Made by a program: the position numbers and the translations under genes
The notes under the pieces: generated by a model
The model's input: the letters and a program-made list of their open reading frames with translations, nothing else
The model's database searches: none
Told to the model about the DNA's origin: nothing
Shown here: one piece after another, positions 18,757-28,121 of the stretch
Numbering within the stretch: the first letter of the stretch is position 1
Layout: each line of letters starts with the position of its first letter
NCBI GenBank assembly: GCA_900315085.1
Contig: OMXW01000016.1
Location: forward strand, 1 to 45,284
Origin: an uncultured Eubacteriales bacterium
Lineage (GTDB): Bacteria; Bacillota; Clostridia; Oscillospirales; Acutalibacteraceae
Length of the DNA: 45,284 bases
Direction of reading: 5' to 3'

Positions 18757-19674
18757 TCATGCCTTTTTGCTGACATTCAGATTAACAAGCACGATTCCTC
18801 CCGAAATCAGCAGCAGCGAAACGAGAGTTTCAATTCTGAACACATTTTCTCCGAGCAGCAGTCCAGAAAGCACGGTTCCTATAACGGGAACAAGCAGATT
18901 AAAAACCGATATCTTGCTTGCCTCGTGATACTTCAGCAGCGCGGTCCACACGGAAAAAGCCGCCGCGGATACAAGCGCGAGCCACAGCAAAATCAAAGTT
19001 CCCTGCACATTCAGCAGATCAAGCCTGCCTCCCCATAAAAGTCCTAAAGCTGTAAGGAGCATACCTCCGAATAAAAGCTGATATGCGGTGACTTTTACGG
19101 GACTGATTTTTTGAGCTGCCTTTTTAGCGATCAAATTACCGCCTGCCGCGTAAACCGTTGACAATAAAATCAAAATATCGCCGAACAGCGTACCGATTGA
19201 AAAACCTCCGCCGCCGTTGATCACCAGCACTCCGCCGAAGCCGAGAGCACAGCCGCAAATTTTAAGCGGAGTAAGACGGTCGCTTTTGAAAAACAGCGGA
19301 GCTGCAAGCACGGTGATGAACGCGGAGCAGGCGGAAATGATAGACGTATTTGCTCCCGTGGTAAAGCCGATACCTCCGTAGGAAAAAAGATACTGCCCTG
19401 CTGTTTGGATCGAGCCCAGCCAAAGCACAGCCTTAAGCTCCGATTTTTTAATCGCGTCAAAGCGTTTTTGCGAAATACAGCGCGCGCAAAGCACCATTGC
19501 GCCCGCAAGCGAAAACCTGAGCCCCGCGAACAGGAGCATACTGCCGACCTCGCCTTCCGCAAGCTCAAAAGCGGAATAGCCCAGTTTAATGAACGGAAAC
19601 GCCGTACCCCACAGCAGCGTGCAGAACACCGCCGCAAGGCAGGCAAAGCCGCGTTTTTTAAGCAAGCCGCCCAT
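18757..19674 (-). CDS. EamA-family (DMT) transporter
   Basis: This 305-residue inner-membrane protein has about ten predicted transmembrane helices in two EamA repeats. The first opens with LAAVFCTLLWGTAFPFIKLG; the second begins near GDILILLSTVYAAGGNLIAKK. Members export metabolites or amino acids. Its ATG overlaps the trxB stop (TAATG), so it is coupled to thioredoxin reductase. The substrate cannot be predicted; a thiol or cysteine-type compound is only a guess from that pairing. Confidence 0.88.
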   Translation of the reverse strand: MGGLLKKRGFACLAAVFCTLLWGTAFPFIKLGYSAFELAEGEVGSMLLFAGLRFSLAGAMVLCARCISQKRFDAIKKSELKAVLWLGSIQTAGQYLFSYGGIGFTTGANTSIISACSAFITVLAAPLFFKSDRLTPLKICGCALGFGGVLVINGGGGFSIGTLFGDILILLSTVYAAGGNLIAKKAAQKISPVKVTAYQLLFGGMLLTALGLLWGGRLDLLNVQGTLILLWLALVSAAAFSVWTALLKYHEASKISVFNLLVPVIGTVLSGLLLGENVFRIETLVSLLLISGGIVLVNLNVSKKA

Positions 19675-20576
19675 TATGCGTTCAGCTTCTCAACAACCGC
19701 CGTTACGCAGTTTGCGCCGTCGGCGCAGGCGGTGATGATTTGGCGCAGCGGCTTTGTGCGTACGTCGCCTGCGGCGTACAAGCCCTCGCAGGAGGTTTCT
19801 CCGTCCTCGCCTGCCACAATAAAGCCTGCCTTGTCGCATTCGGCAAGTCCGCTTACAAGCTCGCTCTTTGGCACTATTCCTACCGCCACAAACACGCCGT
19901 CTGTTTTGAGCACTCTGCCGTCTTTAAGCTCCACGGCGTTAACCATGCTGTCGCCCCTGATCTCAAACAGCTCGGCGTTCATTTCGCATGTCACGTTTTC
20001 ACACTTTTTGAGCCTTTCAACCAAGCCCTTTGCCGCGCGGAAATCGTTTCTTCTGTGGACGATAAAAACATCCCTGCAAATATTTGAAAGATAAATAGCC
20101 TCGGACACCGCGGTATCTCCGCCGCCCACAACAACGACCGCCTTGTTGCGGTAGAAGAAGCCGTCGCAGACAGCGCAGTAGCTCACGCCCTTTCCGCTGA
20201 ACTCATCCTCGCCCTTTACTCCGAGCATACGGTGAGTTGCGCCGGCGCAGTAAATCACGGTCTTTGACCTGTACTCGTTTTTACTGCCCGTGACGGTGAA
20301 GATATCTCCGTCCTTTTTGATTTCCTTAACGCCCTCGTCAACCATGTTCGCGCCCATGCTCTGAGCGTGCTCGCGGAACTTCATTACAAGCTCCATTCCG
20401 CTGATTTTCCCCATGCCTGTGTAATTTTCCACCTCGTCGGTCTGGGTTAGCTGACTGCCCATTGAAGAAGCCACGTCGAGCATAACAAAGTCAAGTCCTG
20501 CCCTCTGAGCGTAAACCGCCGCGGTAAGTCCAGCAGCTCCGCCGCCGACAATAATCGTATCGAAAATTTTACCCAT
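19674..20576 (-). CDS. trxB: Thioredoxin reductase
   Basis: The 300-residue flavoprotein passes electrons from NADPH to thioredoxin. It has the FAD motif GGGAAGLTAA near residue 11, redox-active C134 and C137 (YCAVCDGFF), the NADPH-binding VVGGGDTAVSEA, and the C-terminal GLYAAGDVRTKPLRQ motif. I chose ATG 20576, where the family's N-terminus begins (MGKIFDTIIVG) with AAAGGATG upstream; the longer TTG-type extension has no family match. It is followed immediately by the EamA gene. Confidence 0.94.
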   Translation of the reverse strand: MGKIFDTIIVGGGAAGLTAAVYAQRAGLDFVMLDVASSMGSQLTQTDEVENYTGMGKISGMELVMKFREHAQSMGANMVDEGVKEIKKDGDIFTVTGSKNEYRSKTVIYCAGATHRMLGVKGEDEFSGKGVSYCAVCDGFFYRNKAVVVVGGGDTAVSEAIYLSNICRDVFIVHRRNDFRAAKGLVERLKKCENVTCEMNAELFEIRGDSMVNAVELKDGRVLKTDGVFVAVGIVPKSELVSGLAECDKAGFIVAGEDGETSCEGLYAAGDVRTKPLRQIITACADGANCVTAVVEKLNA

Positions 20577-20629
20577 TATACCACATCCTTTTTGCTTTAT
20601 CTCGTGCAACTTTCGAATTGAAACTAAAA

Positions 20630-20714
20630 TGTAGGGGTCGTGTCTTGACCGACCCGCCGGCTATAAACAAAAGTTTAGTATTCAACCTCGGTTCGGTCAA
20701 GACCGAACCCTACA
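20630..20714. repeat. Family A repeat pair upstream of trxB
   Basis: TGTAGGGGTCGTGTC..GACCGACCC and GGTTCGGTC..GACCGAACCCTACA are separated by a spacer that ends in GTATTCAACCTC, a relative of the spacer at 4264-4349. The first palindrome carries mismatches. Confidence 0.75.
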
Positions 20715-20751
20715 AAACACACATATTATTACTATACCCTAATTGTAACAC

Positions 20752-20781
20752 AAAAAACGGAGCCGGAAAAGACCGGCTCCG
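20752..20781 (-). terminator. Terminator of the transketolase genes
   Basis: CGGAGCCGG pairs perfectly with CCGGCTCCG around a six-base loop, then six T residues follow on the minus strand. It lies 21 bases after the transketolase stop. Confidence 0.9.
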
Positions 20782-20802
20782 CAAATATTTATGAAAATTT
20801 AA

Positions 20803-21684
20803 TTATTTATTTTCAGCGACGACCTCGCGGATAACGCGCGCGATGTGGGGCTGAGTAAGCTCGAACTTGTCAAGCAGCTCCCAAGCTGGACCGCTGTAGC
20901 CGAATCTGTCCTGAACGCCGATTCTTGTGATCTTTACGGGGCACTCCGCGGTAACTACCTCGCTTACAGCGTCCGCAAGTCCGCCGACAACATTGTGCTC
21001 CTCAACGGTGATGATCCTGCCTGTTTCCTTTGCCGCCTTAATGATGATGTCGCGGTCAATAGGCTTGATTGTGTGGATGTTGATAAGTCTTGCGCTGATA
21101 CCCTCTGCCTCAAGCTCCTTAACAGCCTTCAAAGCCTCGTTAACAACAAGACCTGTTGCGATAACGGTCACGTCAGTGCCCTCGTGAAGCGTAATGCCCT
21201 TGCCAAGCTCAAAGCTGTAGGTTTCGGGATCGTTAAAGCTGTCGATAGCAAGTCTGCCGAGGCGGATATAAACGGGACCCTTGTAAGCGATCGCCGCCTT
21301 TGTTGCCTCTTTCATCTCCCAGTGGTCGGCAGGATTGAGTACTACCATGTTGGGGATAGCGCGCATGATGCCGATATCCTCGATGCACTGATGAGTTGCG
21401 CCGTCCTCGCCTGTTGAAATACCTGCGTGGCTGCCTGCGATTTTAACGTTGAGACCGGGGTACGCTACCGAGTTTCTGATTTGCTCAAAAGCTCTGCCTG
21501 TGGCGAACATCGCAAACGATGCCGCAACGGGGATCTTGCCTGCCGCAGCCATTCCTGCCGCTACGCCGATCATATTTCCCTCGGCGATACCGCAGTCAAA
21601 AAATCTGTCGGGGAATTCCTTGGCAAGCTCGCAAAGAGCCTCGCCAAAGCTTTCTCTTGTTGCCTTCTTTACTGTTTCAGCCAT
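20803..21684 (-). CDS. Transketolase, C-terminal subunit
   Basis: Together with the upstream gene it moves two-carbon units in the non-oxidative pentose phosphate pathway. This 293-residue half carries the pyrimidine-binding and C-terminal domains. Visible are FFDCGIAEGNMIGVAAGMA (catalytic Glu), FAMFATGRAFEQIRN, GATHQCIEDIGIMRAIPN, and a C-terminal regulatory domain ending near FGYSGPAWELL. I chose ATG 21684 with GGAGGG nine bases upstream. It overlaps the upstream stop by one base (TGATG), as expected for two subunits made in equal amounts. Confidence 0.93.
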   Translation of the reverse strand: MAETVKKATRESFGEALCELAKEFPDRFFDCGIAEGNMIGVAAGMAAAGKIPVAASFAMFATGRAFEQIRNSVAYPGLNVKIAGSHAGISTGEDGATHQCIEDIGIMRAIPNMVVLNPADHWEMKEATKAAIAYKGPVYIRLGRLAIDSFNDPETYSFELGKGITLHEGTDVTVIATGLVVNEALKAVKELEAEGISARLINIHTIKPIDRDIIIKAAKETGRIITVEEHNVVGGLADAVSEVVTAECPVKITRIGVQDRFGYSGPAWELLDKFELTQPHIARVIREVVAENK

Positions 21685-22532
21685 CAGCACTCGCCCTCCA
21701 ATCTGTCAATTTCAGCCTGAAGCTCGGCTGTTGCCTGCTCATACTGTTCCTTATTAGGAGCTGTGCCGTGCCAGCCAACCTGATTTTCCATGAATGATAC
21801 GCCCTTGCCCTTTACGGTCTTTGCAAGAATGGCGGTGGGCTTGCCCTTAACGGTCTTTGCCTTTTCAAGAGAATCGGCGATCTGCTCAAAGTCGTGGCCG
21901 TCGATCTTGATAACCTCAAAGCCGAATGCCTCAAACTTCTTGTCGAGGGGCTCGATTCCCGCAACCTCCTCAACGGTGCCGTCGATCTGCAGACCGTTCT
22001 GGTCAACGATAACAACAAGGTTGTCGAGCTTATTGTGAGAAGCAAACATTGCTGCCTCCCAAACCTGTCCTTCCTCAACCTCGCCGTCACCCAGCAATGT
22101 ATAGGTACGATAGTCTTTGTTGTCAAGCTTTGCCGCGAGAGCCATGCCGCATGCGGCCGAGATTCCCTGTCCGAGCGAGCCTGTGCTCATATCGATTCCG
22201 GGAGTCTTTTTCATATCGGGGTGACCCTGAAGCATTGCGCCCACATGACGGAGCACCTCAAGCTCGCTCCAGTCAAAGTATCCCTTTAACGCCAGCGTAG
22301 CATAGAGGCTGGGGCAGCAATGACCCTTTGAGAGAACAAAACGGTCTCTGTTGGGATCATCGGGGTTCTTTGAGTCAACGTTCATCTCCTTGAAATAGAG
22401 ATAGGTGAAAATATCCGCCGCGGAAAGCGATCCGCCGGGATGACCTGACTTGGCATGATATGTACCGAGAATAGCTCCCATTCTTGACTTTGCGGCAAGA
22501 ATTTTAAGCTGCTTGATTTCTGAACTATCCAT
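21684..22532 (-). CDS. Transketolase, N-terminal subunit
   Basis: This 282-residue half carries the thiamine diphosphate domain. SGHPGGSLSAADIFTYLYF is the substrate-channel motif. GDGEVEEGQVWEAAMFA followed by VDQNG is the GDG..N site that binds the cofactor with magnesium. The split in two genes is the usual clostridial and archaeal form. I chose ATG 22532; ATG 22544 sits only one or two bases from AAGGG. A strong promoter lies ~80 bases upstream. Confidence 0.93.
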   Translation of the reverse strand: MDSSEIKQLKILAAKSRMGAILGTYHAKSGHPGGSLSAADIFTYLYFKEMNVDSKNPDDPNRDRFVLSKGHCCPSLYATLALKGYFDWSELEVLRHVGAMLQGHPDMKKTPGIDMSTGSLGQGISAACGMALAAKLDNKDYRTYTLLGDGEVEEGQVWEAAMFASHNKLDNLVVIVDQNGLQIDGTVEEVAGIEPLDKKFEAFGFEVIKIDGHDFEQIADSLEKAKTVKGKPTAILAKTVKGKGVSFMENQVGWHGTAPNKEQYEQATAELQAEIDRLEGEC

Positions 22533-22608
22533 TATAATAACCATTCCCTTCTTCGTTCTTTTTTATTTGACAAAATGCGCTCAAAAGAACTTGAATGTAG
22601 CTATAAAT

Positions 22609-22637
22609 ATTATACACGAAAATCGTTAAGAATTCAA
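22609..22637 (-). promoter_or_regulatory. Promoter of the transketolase operon
   Basis: TTGAAT (22637-22632), 17 bases and a perfect TATAAT (22614-22609) on the minus strand. Confidence 0.75.
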
Positions 22638-22687
22638 CAATCTTTTAGCGGATTTTAAAAATTGTTGTAAAATACATAATATCCACC

Positions 22688-22715
22688 TTGAAACAATTAA
22701 GATTTGTGGTATAAT
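22688..22715 (+). promoter_or_regulatory. Promoter of coaX
   Basis: TTGAAA (22688-22693), a 16-base spacer and TATAAT (22710-22715), 45 bases before the coaX ATG. Confidence 0.7.
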
Positions 22716-22760
22716 TTTATTACACTGATAAAATATATCGTAAAAACGGAGGTAACGGCA

Positions 22761-23528
22761 ATGCTTTTAACGGCAGATGTAGGCAATACCAACATAAAGC
22801 TCGGACTGTTTGACGGGGAAAGGCTCGTTCACAAGCTGAGAGTATCGACAAATCCGTCGATGACAAGCGACGAATACGCGGTTGAGCTTTACACATTTTT
22901 TCAGATATACAACATCATCAGCAGCGCCGTGACCGCCTCGATAATCAGCTCCGTAGTGCCTAAGGTGACTCAGCCGCTCAGGGAAGCGATCGAGATCGTA
23001 ACAGGCGTAAAAAGCCTGCTCATAGGCCCCGGGCTGAAAACGGGAATGGAGCTAAAAATCGACCATCCGGAAACGCTGGGCGGCGATATTGTATGCGGCT
23101 GTGTGGGCGCGTTCAAAAAGTACGGCGGTCCGCTTATAATGATATTTATGGGTACCGCAACGGTTATCGCCCACGTTGACGAGCACTTCACATATCACGG
23201 CGGAGTTATCGCCCCGGGCGTAAACATTTCGCTCGACGCGCTTACCTCGGGCGGCGCGCTTCTGCCGTCGGTCGACCTGCGCGCTCCGAAAAAGGTTATC
23301 GGCACAAATACGAGCGACTGTATCCGCTCGGCAATAACCTACGGCACCGCCTGCATGCTCGACGGAATGATAGACAAATTCAGTGAGGAAACAGGCAAAA
23401 CCTGCACGATAGTAGCGACAGGCGGACTTGCGCCGCAGATGATAAGATACTGCCGCCACGACATTAAAACTGACGAAAACATAATCCTCGAAGGTCTCCG
23501 CGATATTTATCACAGGAACAGGAAGTAA
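22761..23528 (+). CDS. coaX: Type III pantothenate kinase
   Basis: The enzyme phosphorylates pantothenate, the first step of coenzyme A synthesis. The 255-residue protein has the ASKHA-fold phosphate loop DVGNTNIKLGLFDG at residue 6. MGTATVIAHVDE and PGVNISLDALTSGGALLP carry the substrate and metal residues of the type III family. The start is ATG at 22761 with GGAGGT upstream; a longer reading would begin inside the promoter. A pantothenate- or biotin-type ECF transporter subunit and birA follow on the same strand. Confidence 0.95.
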   Translation: MLLTADVGNTNIKLGLFDGERLVHKLRVSTNPSMTSDEYAVELYTFFQIYNIISSAVTASIISSVVPKVTQPLREAIEIVTGVKSLLIGPGLKTGMELKIDHPETLGGDIVCGCVGAFKKYGGPLIMIFMGTATVIAHVDEHFTYHGGVIAPGVNISLDALTSGGALLPSVDLRAPKKVIGTNTSDCIRSAITYGTACMLDGMIDKFSEETGKTCTIVATGGLAPQMIRYCRHDIKTDENIILEGLRDIYHRNRK

Positions 23529-23733
23529 AAAGCCTCCTTTCTTACAAAGCGTGACTGTTAGTTTTACACCAAATAAGCCTCCTTTCTTAAAGGAGGTGGC
23601 GCGCCGCAAGGCGTGACGGAGGATTCCCGAGATGAACTTTTCCCTCCAATCAATACGTTTAATTTGAACATCAAGGTCGCTTTGTAAATCCTCAGTCGCA
23701 AAGCGACAGCTCCTTTAAAAAAGGAGCCTTATA
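23527..23733. repeat. Family C repeat (AAGCCTCCTTT element) between coaX and ECF gene
   Basis: The left end is AAGCCTCCTTTCTTAAAGGA then GGTGGCGCGCCGCAAGGCG (from about 23575). The right end is GACAGCTCCTTTAAAAAAGG then AGCCTT (about 23708-23733). The two ends are related inverted repeats. A partial duplicate of the left end lies at 23527-23555. No gene is seen in 23529-23816. Confidence 0.75.
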
Positions 23734-23816
23734 TAAGCCAATACAATCGCCAAAGTGCGGTGTAAATAAATTTGCGTTTCACCCGCGTAAAGCCGGGGAA
23801 GCAGCAGGAGGTTATT

Positions 23817-24422
23817 ATGACAAAAGCAGGAAAAAACAAGCTAAATGACAAGACCTACAGGCTGGTCGGTCTCGGAATACTGACTGCGATTATTATCGTT
23901 TTGCAGGTTATCGCAACCTATTTTCCGACCAAACCGTTTGCAATCACCCTCGCGCTTATTCCAATCGTAATCGGCGCGGCGATCTTCGGCTCGGGCGCGG
24001 GAGCGTACCTGGGCGCGGTATTCAGCACGGTGGTAATCATCATGTGCATAACGGGCGCTGACGCGGGCGGCTTCATGGTATGGCAGGCAAACCCCGTAAT
24101 GTGCGTGATTTTGTGCATGCTCAAGGGCAGCGCGGCAGGATTTTTTGCAGGTCTGCTGTACAACGTTATCAGCAAAAAGAATGTGATTTTGGGCACGGTA
24201 TCGGCGGCAGTAATCGCCCCGATCGCGAACACAGGCATTTTCATCATCGGACTGCTCCTGTTTTTCCGCGACACCCTCGCGCTGTGGGCAGGCGGCACTG
24301 ACATAGTATTCTGGGCGCTGTTCATCATGGCAGGCTGGAATTTCATCACCGAGCTTGCGGTAAACATCGTGCTTATCCCCGTGATCATCAGAATTTTAAA
24401 GGCAATTAAGGCAATAAAATAA
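23817..24422 (+). CDS. ECF transporter S component (vitamin uptake), substrate uncertain
   Basis: This 201-residue membrane protein has five or six hydrophobic helices. It opens with LVGLGILTAIIIVLQVIATY and TLALIPIVIGAAIFGSGAGA, typical of the small substrate-binding subunits that share an energising ECF module encoded elsewhere. It sits between coaX and birA and is two bases from birA, so pantothenate and biotin are the natural candidates. The sequence alone does not decide. I chose ATG 23817 because CAGGAGG lies seven bases before it. Confidence 0.8.
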   Translation: MTKAGKNKLNDKTYRLVGLGILTAIIIVLQVIATYFPTKPFAITLALIPIVIGAAIFGSGAGAYLGAVFSTVVIIMCITGADAGGFMVWQANPVMCVILCMLKGSAAGFFAGLLYNVISKKNVILGTVSAAVIAPIANTGIFIIGLLLFFRDTLALWAGGTDIVFWALFIMAGWNFITELAVNIVLIPVIIRILKAIKAIK

Positions 24423-24424
24423 AC

Positions 24425-25396
24425 ATGAAAACAGACAAACTCCTTGAATTATTAACCGAAAAAAAAGAATACATCTCAGGTCAGGCTATAGCCGAGCAGC
24501 TCGGGATATCGCGTCAGGCGGTGTGGAAATTTGTCAACGCACTGCGCGACGAGGGCTATGAAATTTCATCGGTTCCGCGCAAGGGCTACAGGCTTGAATC
24601 ATCGCCGAAGCACCTGAACTCCGCCTCGCTGAAATCGCTTTTACAGACGAACGTCATCGGCAAAAATATCATCGTTCTTGAAACGGTCGGTTCGACAAAC
24701 GAGTATCTCAAAACGCTTGGAGCCGAGGGCTGTGAAAACGGAACGGTAGTTGCCGCACGCGAGCAGGTTTCGGGCAAGGGCAGACTGGGCAGACAGTGGA
24801 CGGCTAAGCGCGACGACAGCGTTATGTTCTCGTTTCTGCTAAGGCCAAAAATCGCCCCGTCCGAGGTTTCCGCGATCACTCCCCTTGCAGGGCTTGCCGT
24901 TTGCAAGGCGCTCAGGGAATTTTCGGGCATAGACTGCAAGATAAAGTGGCCGAACGATATCATCATCGGCAGGAAAAAGCTTGCGGGGATCCTGACCGAA
25001 ATGAGCGCGGAATTTGACGCGGTCGAGTACATTGTATCGGGCATAGGAATCAACGTTGACCAGGCGGTTTTTCCCGAATCTATCGCTTTCAAGGCGACCT
25101 CGCTACTGCTTGAAACGGGCAGGCATTACGACAAAAACAAGCTCCTTGCCTGCGTTTTAAAGCATATTGAGGACGAGTTCATCAGCAATAATCTTGAGCT
25201 GTCCTACACCGCGCTGAGCGAATACTCAGAGCTGTGCGCGACGATCGGCAGGAACGTGACATTCATCAGAGGCTCGCGCAGAATAAGCGGAATGGCTGTG
25301 AGCGTAAGCGACAGGGGCGAGCTGAAAATAATGCTCTCCGACGGCACTATCTGCACCGTAAACTCAGGCGAAGTAACGATCCAGGGCATATATTAA
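24425..25396 (+). CDS. birA: Biotin-[acetyl-CoA-carboxylase] ligase with repressor domain
   Basis: BirA attaches biotin to carboxyl carrier proteins and, with its N-terminal winged helix (ISGQAIAEQLGISRQAVWKF, residues 17-36), represses biotin genes. The ligase core has GKGRLGRQW (118-126 region), the KWPNDI motif at 174-179 and the following KKLAGILTE lysine. A C-terminal SH3-like domain ends the 323-residue protein. It starts two bases after the ECF gene. I saw no clear biotin operator upstream; the family's sites are long palindromes that would need a targeted search. Confidence 0.95.
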   Translation: MKTDKLLELLTEKKEYISGQAIAEQLGISRQAVWKFVNALRDEGYEISSVPRKGYRLESSPKHLNSASLKSLLQTNVIGKNIIVLETVGSTNEYLKTLGAEGCENGTVVAAREQVSGKGRLGRQWTAKRDDSVMFSFLLRPKIAPSEVSAITPLAGLAVCKALREFSGIDCKIKWPNDIIIGRKKLAGILTEMSAEFDAVEYIVSGIGINVDQAVFPESIAFKATSLLLETGRHYDKNKLLACVLKHIEDEFISNNLELSYTALSEYSELCATIGRNVTFIRGSRRISGMAVSVSDRGELKIMLSDGTICTVNSGEVTIQGIY

Positions 25397-25409
25397 TACT
25401 AAACCGAAC

Positions 25410-25484
25410 TGTACGGGCGACCCTTGCGGTCGCCCAAAACGTTATGTTCACAACTATCGGGTGACCGCGAGGGTCACCCCTACA
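25410..25484. repeat. Family A repeat pair before the helicase gene
   Basis: TGTACGGGCGACC..GGTCGCCC and GGGTGACCGCGAGGGTCACCCCTACA flank a ~26-base spacer with ATGTTCAC. The stems differ completely from other copies while the outer TGTA/TACA ends are kept. Confidence 0.75.
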
Positions 25485-25504
25485 ACTACTAAAATGAGGT
25501 AACC

Positions 25505-28117
25505 ATGAACGATTTTTCAAAAGTGCGCTTCAAGGGCACATTCCGCGATTATCAGGCGCGCGTTCTCCAAAACGCCAACACACATTTAAAAGACGGCAAA
25601 ATTCACATAGTCGCAGCCCCGGGAAGCGGCAAAACTATACTCGGACTTGAGCTGATTCGCGGACTTAACGCCCCTGCGCTCGTACTGTCCCCATCGGTCA
25701 CTATACGCCAGCAATGGGGCGAACGCTTTACCTCGAGCTTTCTGCCCGACGGCGAGAACGGCGACGGATATATTTCATACGATTTGAAAGCTCCGGCGCT
25801 TATTACCTCCGTGACCTATCAGGCATTGTACGCGGCGTGGAACAAGCAGAAGCTCAATTTCTCAGACGACAGCGGCGAGGAAAACGAGGCGGCGGACTTC
25901 ACTGGCTTCAACCTGATTGAAACCGTAAAGAAGGCGGGAATACGCACGATCTGCCTTGACGAGGCACACCATCTGCGCAGCGAGTGGCAGCGTTCGCTTG
26001 AAGCCTTTATCAAGGCTCTTGGCACGAACGTTACCATTATATCGCTGACCGCCACGCCGCCCTACGACAGCACGCCTGCCGAGTGGAAGTCGTACCATGA
26101 TTTGTGCGGCGACATAGACGACGAAATATTTGTCCCCCACCTTGTGGCTCAAAAAACGCTGTGTCCCCACCAGGATTACATAATTTTCAGCTATCCCACC
26201 GACGAGGAGCAGGCGCAGCTTACCGCGCAGAGGCAAAAAGCCGAACAGCTTATAAACTCACTTCCAAACGAACCGCTTTTTGAACAGGCGTGCGCAAACT
26301 GCGGAATACTTAACGGAACGGTTAATCAGGATTTTCTGTATGAACGCTATGAGGATTTCACCGACCTGCTGACGATAGCTCAGGTAAAAAATCCCTCCGT
26401 AACCTCAGCTTTGCCGCCGCAGCTGCGAGCAGACGTTACGGCAAACGCAAGGCAGCTTACGCTCAAAACGATTGAACGCGCGTGTCAGCTTGTTACCGAC
26501 TGCCCCGAGGTGTTCGGAGAGGCGAGCCGCGCGCTTGAATACAAGCTGAAATCGGCGTCGCTGATTCAGCGCGGCAAGGTCAGCCTTAACAGCTCGGCGC
26601 TTGCTGAAAAGACGCTCATTTCATCTATGGGCAAGCTAAAAAGCATAGCGGATATAGCCGCGGCGGAAAATCAAAACTTAGGCGAAAAGCTTAGAATGTT
26701 GGTGCTGACCGACTTCATAGGACAGGCGCACATGAACGCGATAGGCGCAAACGAGCCGATAACCTCAATGGGCGCGGTTCAGATTTTTGAGCACCTGAGA
26801 AGAAGCGCAGTCCCCGACCTTGCGGTGCTGACAGGCGCGGGAGTAATACTGCCCACCCGTTCGCTGACAGAGGCAAAAAGCCTTGCGGACAAGCTTCAAA
26901 TAAGCTTCACCTCTGCCCCGACCGCCGCGCCGGAATACAGCAGAGTAAATGTATCCGGCTCCAACAAAAACAAGGTAGCGCTTGTTACCGAGGCGTTCTC
27001 GCAGGGGCTTTTCAGAATACTGATAGGAACAAAATCCCTGCTCGGCGAGGGCTGGGACTCGCCGTGCATAAACTCGCTTATTCTTGCAAGCTTTGTGGGC
27101 AGCTTCATGCTGTCAAACCAGATGCGCGGCAGAGCGATACGAACCGACAAAAACGACCCTGACAAGGCTTCGAACATCTTCCACCTTGTCACCCTTGACC
27201 GAAGCGCGATGAACCCTAAAGAGCTTTCGGGAGCGGATTACGACACGGTAAAACGCCGCTTTGACACCTTCCTTGCGCCTGCCTACAGCAGCGACAAAAT
27301 CGAGAGCGGCACCGAACGGCTTGACGTAATAAAGCCGCCGTTTGACGAAAACGGAATTGAGCGGATAAACCGCGCTATGTACGCTCTTGCCGCCGACAGA
27401 GAGTCGATGAAAAACCGCTGGAGCGCGTCCTTCACCGCTTCAAACAGCCGCGCTCCGCAGGTCTGCGACACCGCCGAAATTCAGACAGTGCCGCTTGTAT
27501 TCTCGGACAAATCGCTCGGCTCGGCGCTTAAAATCCTCGGAGTTTCGATCGTTATTCTGATTCTTATAAACCTTATGCTGTTCCTGCCGCTCGGCGTAAG
27601 GCTGATTTTGTCGGGCGTGACCGCGCTCATAGGACTGCCGCTGTTCGTTGTAAAATACAACAGCGCAAGGCAGCTTTCGTCAGCGCTCGGCAACGTAAAA
27701 ATATTGTCAGACGCGTTATGCGAAACGCTGAAATATACGGGCGCGCTCACCTCAAAAAACTGCCGTCCCGCAGTATCTCAGGGATCATCAAGCCTGACCG
27801 CCGCGCTTGAAAACGCCACGCCTCAGGAGCAAAACCTGTTTAACAAGGCTTTATCGGAAATGCTGTCTCCGATAGAAAATCCGCGCTATCTTATTATCAA
27901 GGGCGGCGACGGAACAGTCAGCTTTGCCTGCCCCTCCGCGCTGGGCAACAAAAAGGAAAACGCCGAATACTTTGCCTCGCTGTTAAACAGAACCGCAAGG
28001 GATTTCCGCGTGATTTACACCCGCAGCGAAAAAGGCAGACAGGAGCTTTTGAAGTGCCGCAGGATGTCGATAACATCAGGTACAAAGCCTGTAAAAAACA
28101 AAAGAGTGTTATTATAA
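25505..28117 (+). CDS. Superfamily 2 DEAH-box helicase with C-terminal membrane segment
   Basis: The 870-residue protein has a full SF2 motor: Q-motif-like FRDYQ, motif I APGSGKT (38-44), motif II LDEAHHL (DEAH at 152-155), motif III LTATPP (181-186) and motif VI QMRGRAIRTD starting at residue 539. A ~300-residue insert between the RecA domains (about 230-500) has CPHQ and CANCG cysteines. Near 676-720 two hydrophobic helices are predicted, followed by a ~150-residue C-terminal domain. A membrane-tethered helicase is unusual. I could not identify a named family. Its own promoter is unclear; a terminator follows the stop. Confidence 0.85.
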   Translation: MNDFSKVRFKGTFRDYQARVLQNANTHLKDGKIHIVAAPGSGKTILGLELIRGLNAPALVLSPSVTIRQQWGERFTSSFLPDGENGDGYISYDLKAPALITSVTYQALYAAWNKQKLNFSDDSGEENEAADFTGFNLIETVKKAGIRTICLDEAHHLRSEWQRSLEAFIKALGTNVTIISLTATPPYDSTPAEWKSYHDLCGDIDDEIFVPHLVAQKTLCPHQDYIIFSYPTDEEQAQLTAQRQKAEQLINSLPNEPLFEQACANCGILNGTVNQDFLYERYEDFTDLLTIAQVKNPSVTSALPPQLRADVTANARQLTLKTIERACQLVTDCPEVFGEASRALEYKLKSASLIQRGKVSLNSSALAEKTLISSMGKLKSIADIAAAENQNLGEKLRMLVLTDFIGQAHMNAIGANEPITSMGAVQIFEHLRRSAVPDLAVLTGAGVILPTRSLTEAKSLADKLQISFTSAPTAAPEYSRVNVSGSNKNKVALVTEAFSQGLFRILIGTKSLLGEGWDSPCINSLILASFVGSFMLSNQMRGRAIRTDKNDPDKASNIFHLVTLDRSAMNPKELSGADYDTVKRRFDTFLAPAYSSDKIESGTERLDVIKPPFDENGIERINRAMYALAADRESMKNRWSASFTASNSRAPQVCDTAEIQTVPLVFSDKSLGSALKILGVSIVILILINLMLFLPLGVRLILSGVTALIGLPLFVVKYNSARQLSSALGNVKILSDALCETLKYTGALTSKNCRPAVSQGSSSLTAALENATPQEQNLFNKALSEMLSPIENPRYLIIKGGDGTVSFACPSALGNKKENAEYFASLLNRTARDFRVIYTRSEKGRQELLKCRRMSITSGTKPVKNKRVLL

Positions 28118-28121
28118 AATC

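Noticed and set aside
23529..23816. Possible riboswitch before the ECF gene
   Set aside because: The gap is accounted for by repeat family C; no vitamin riboswitch motif was recognised.
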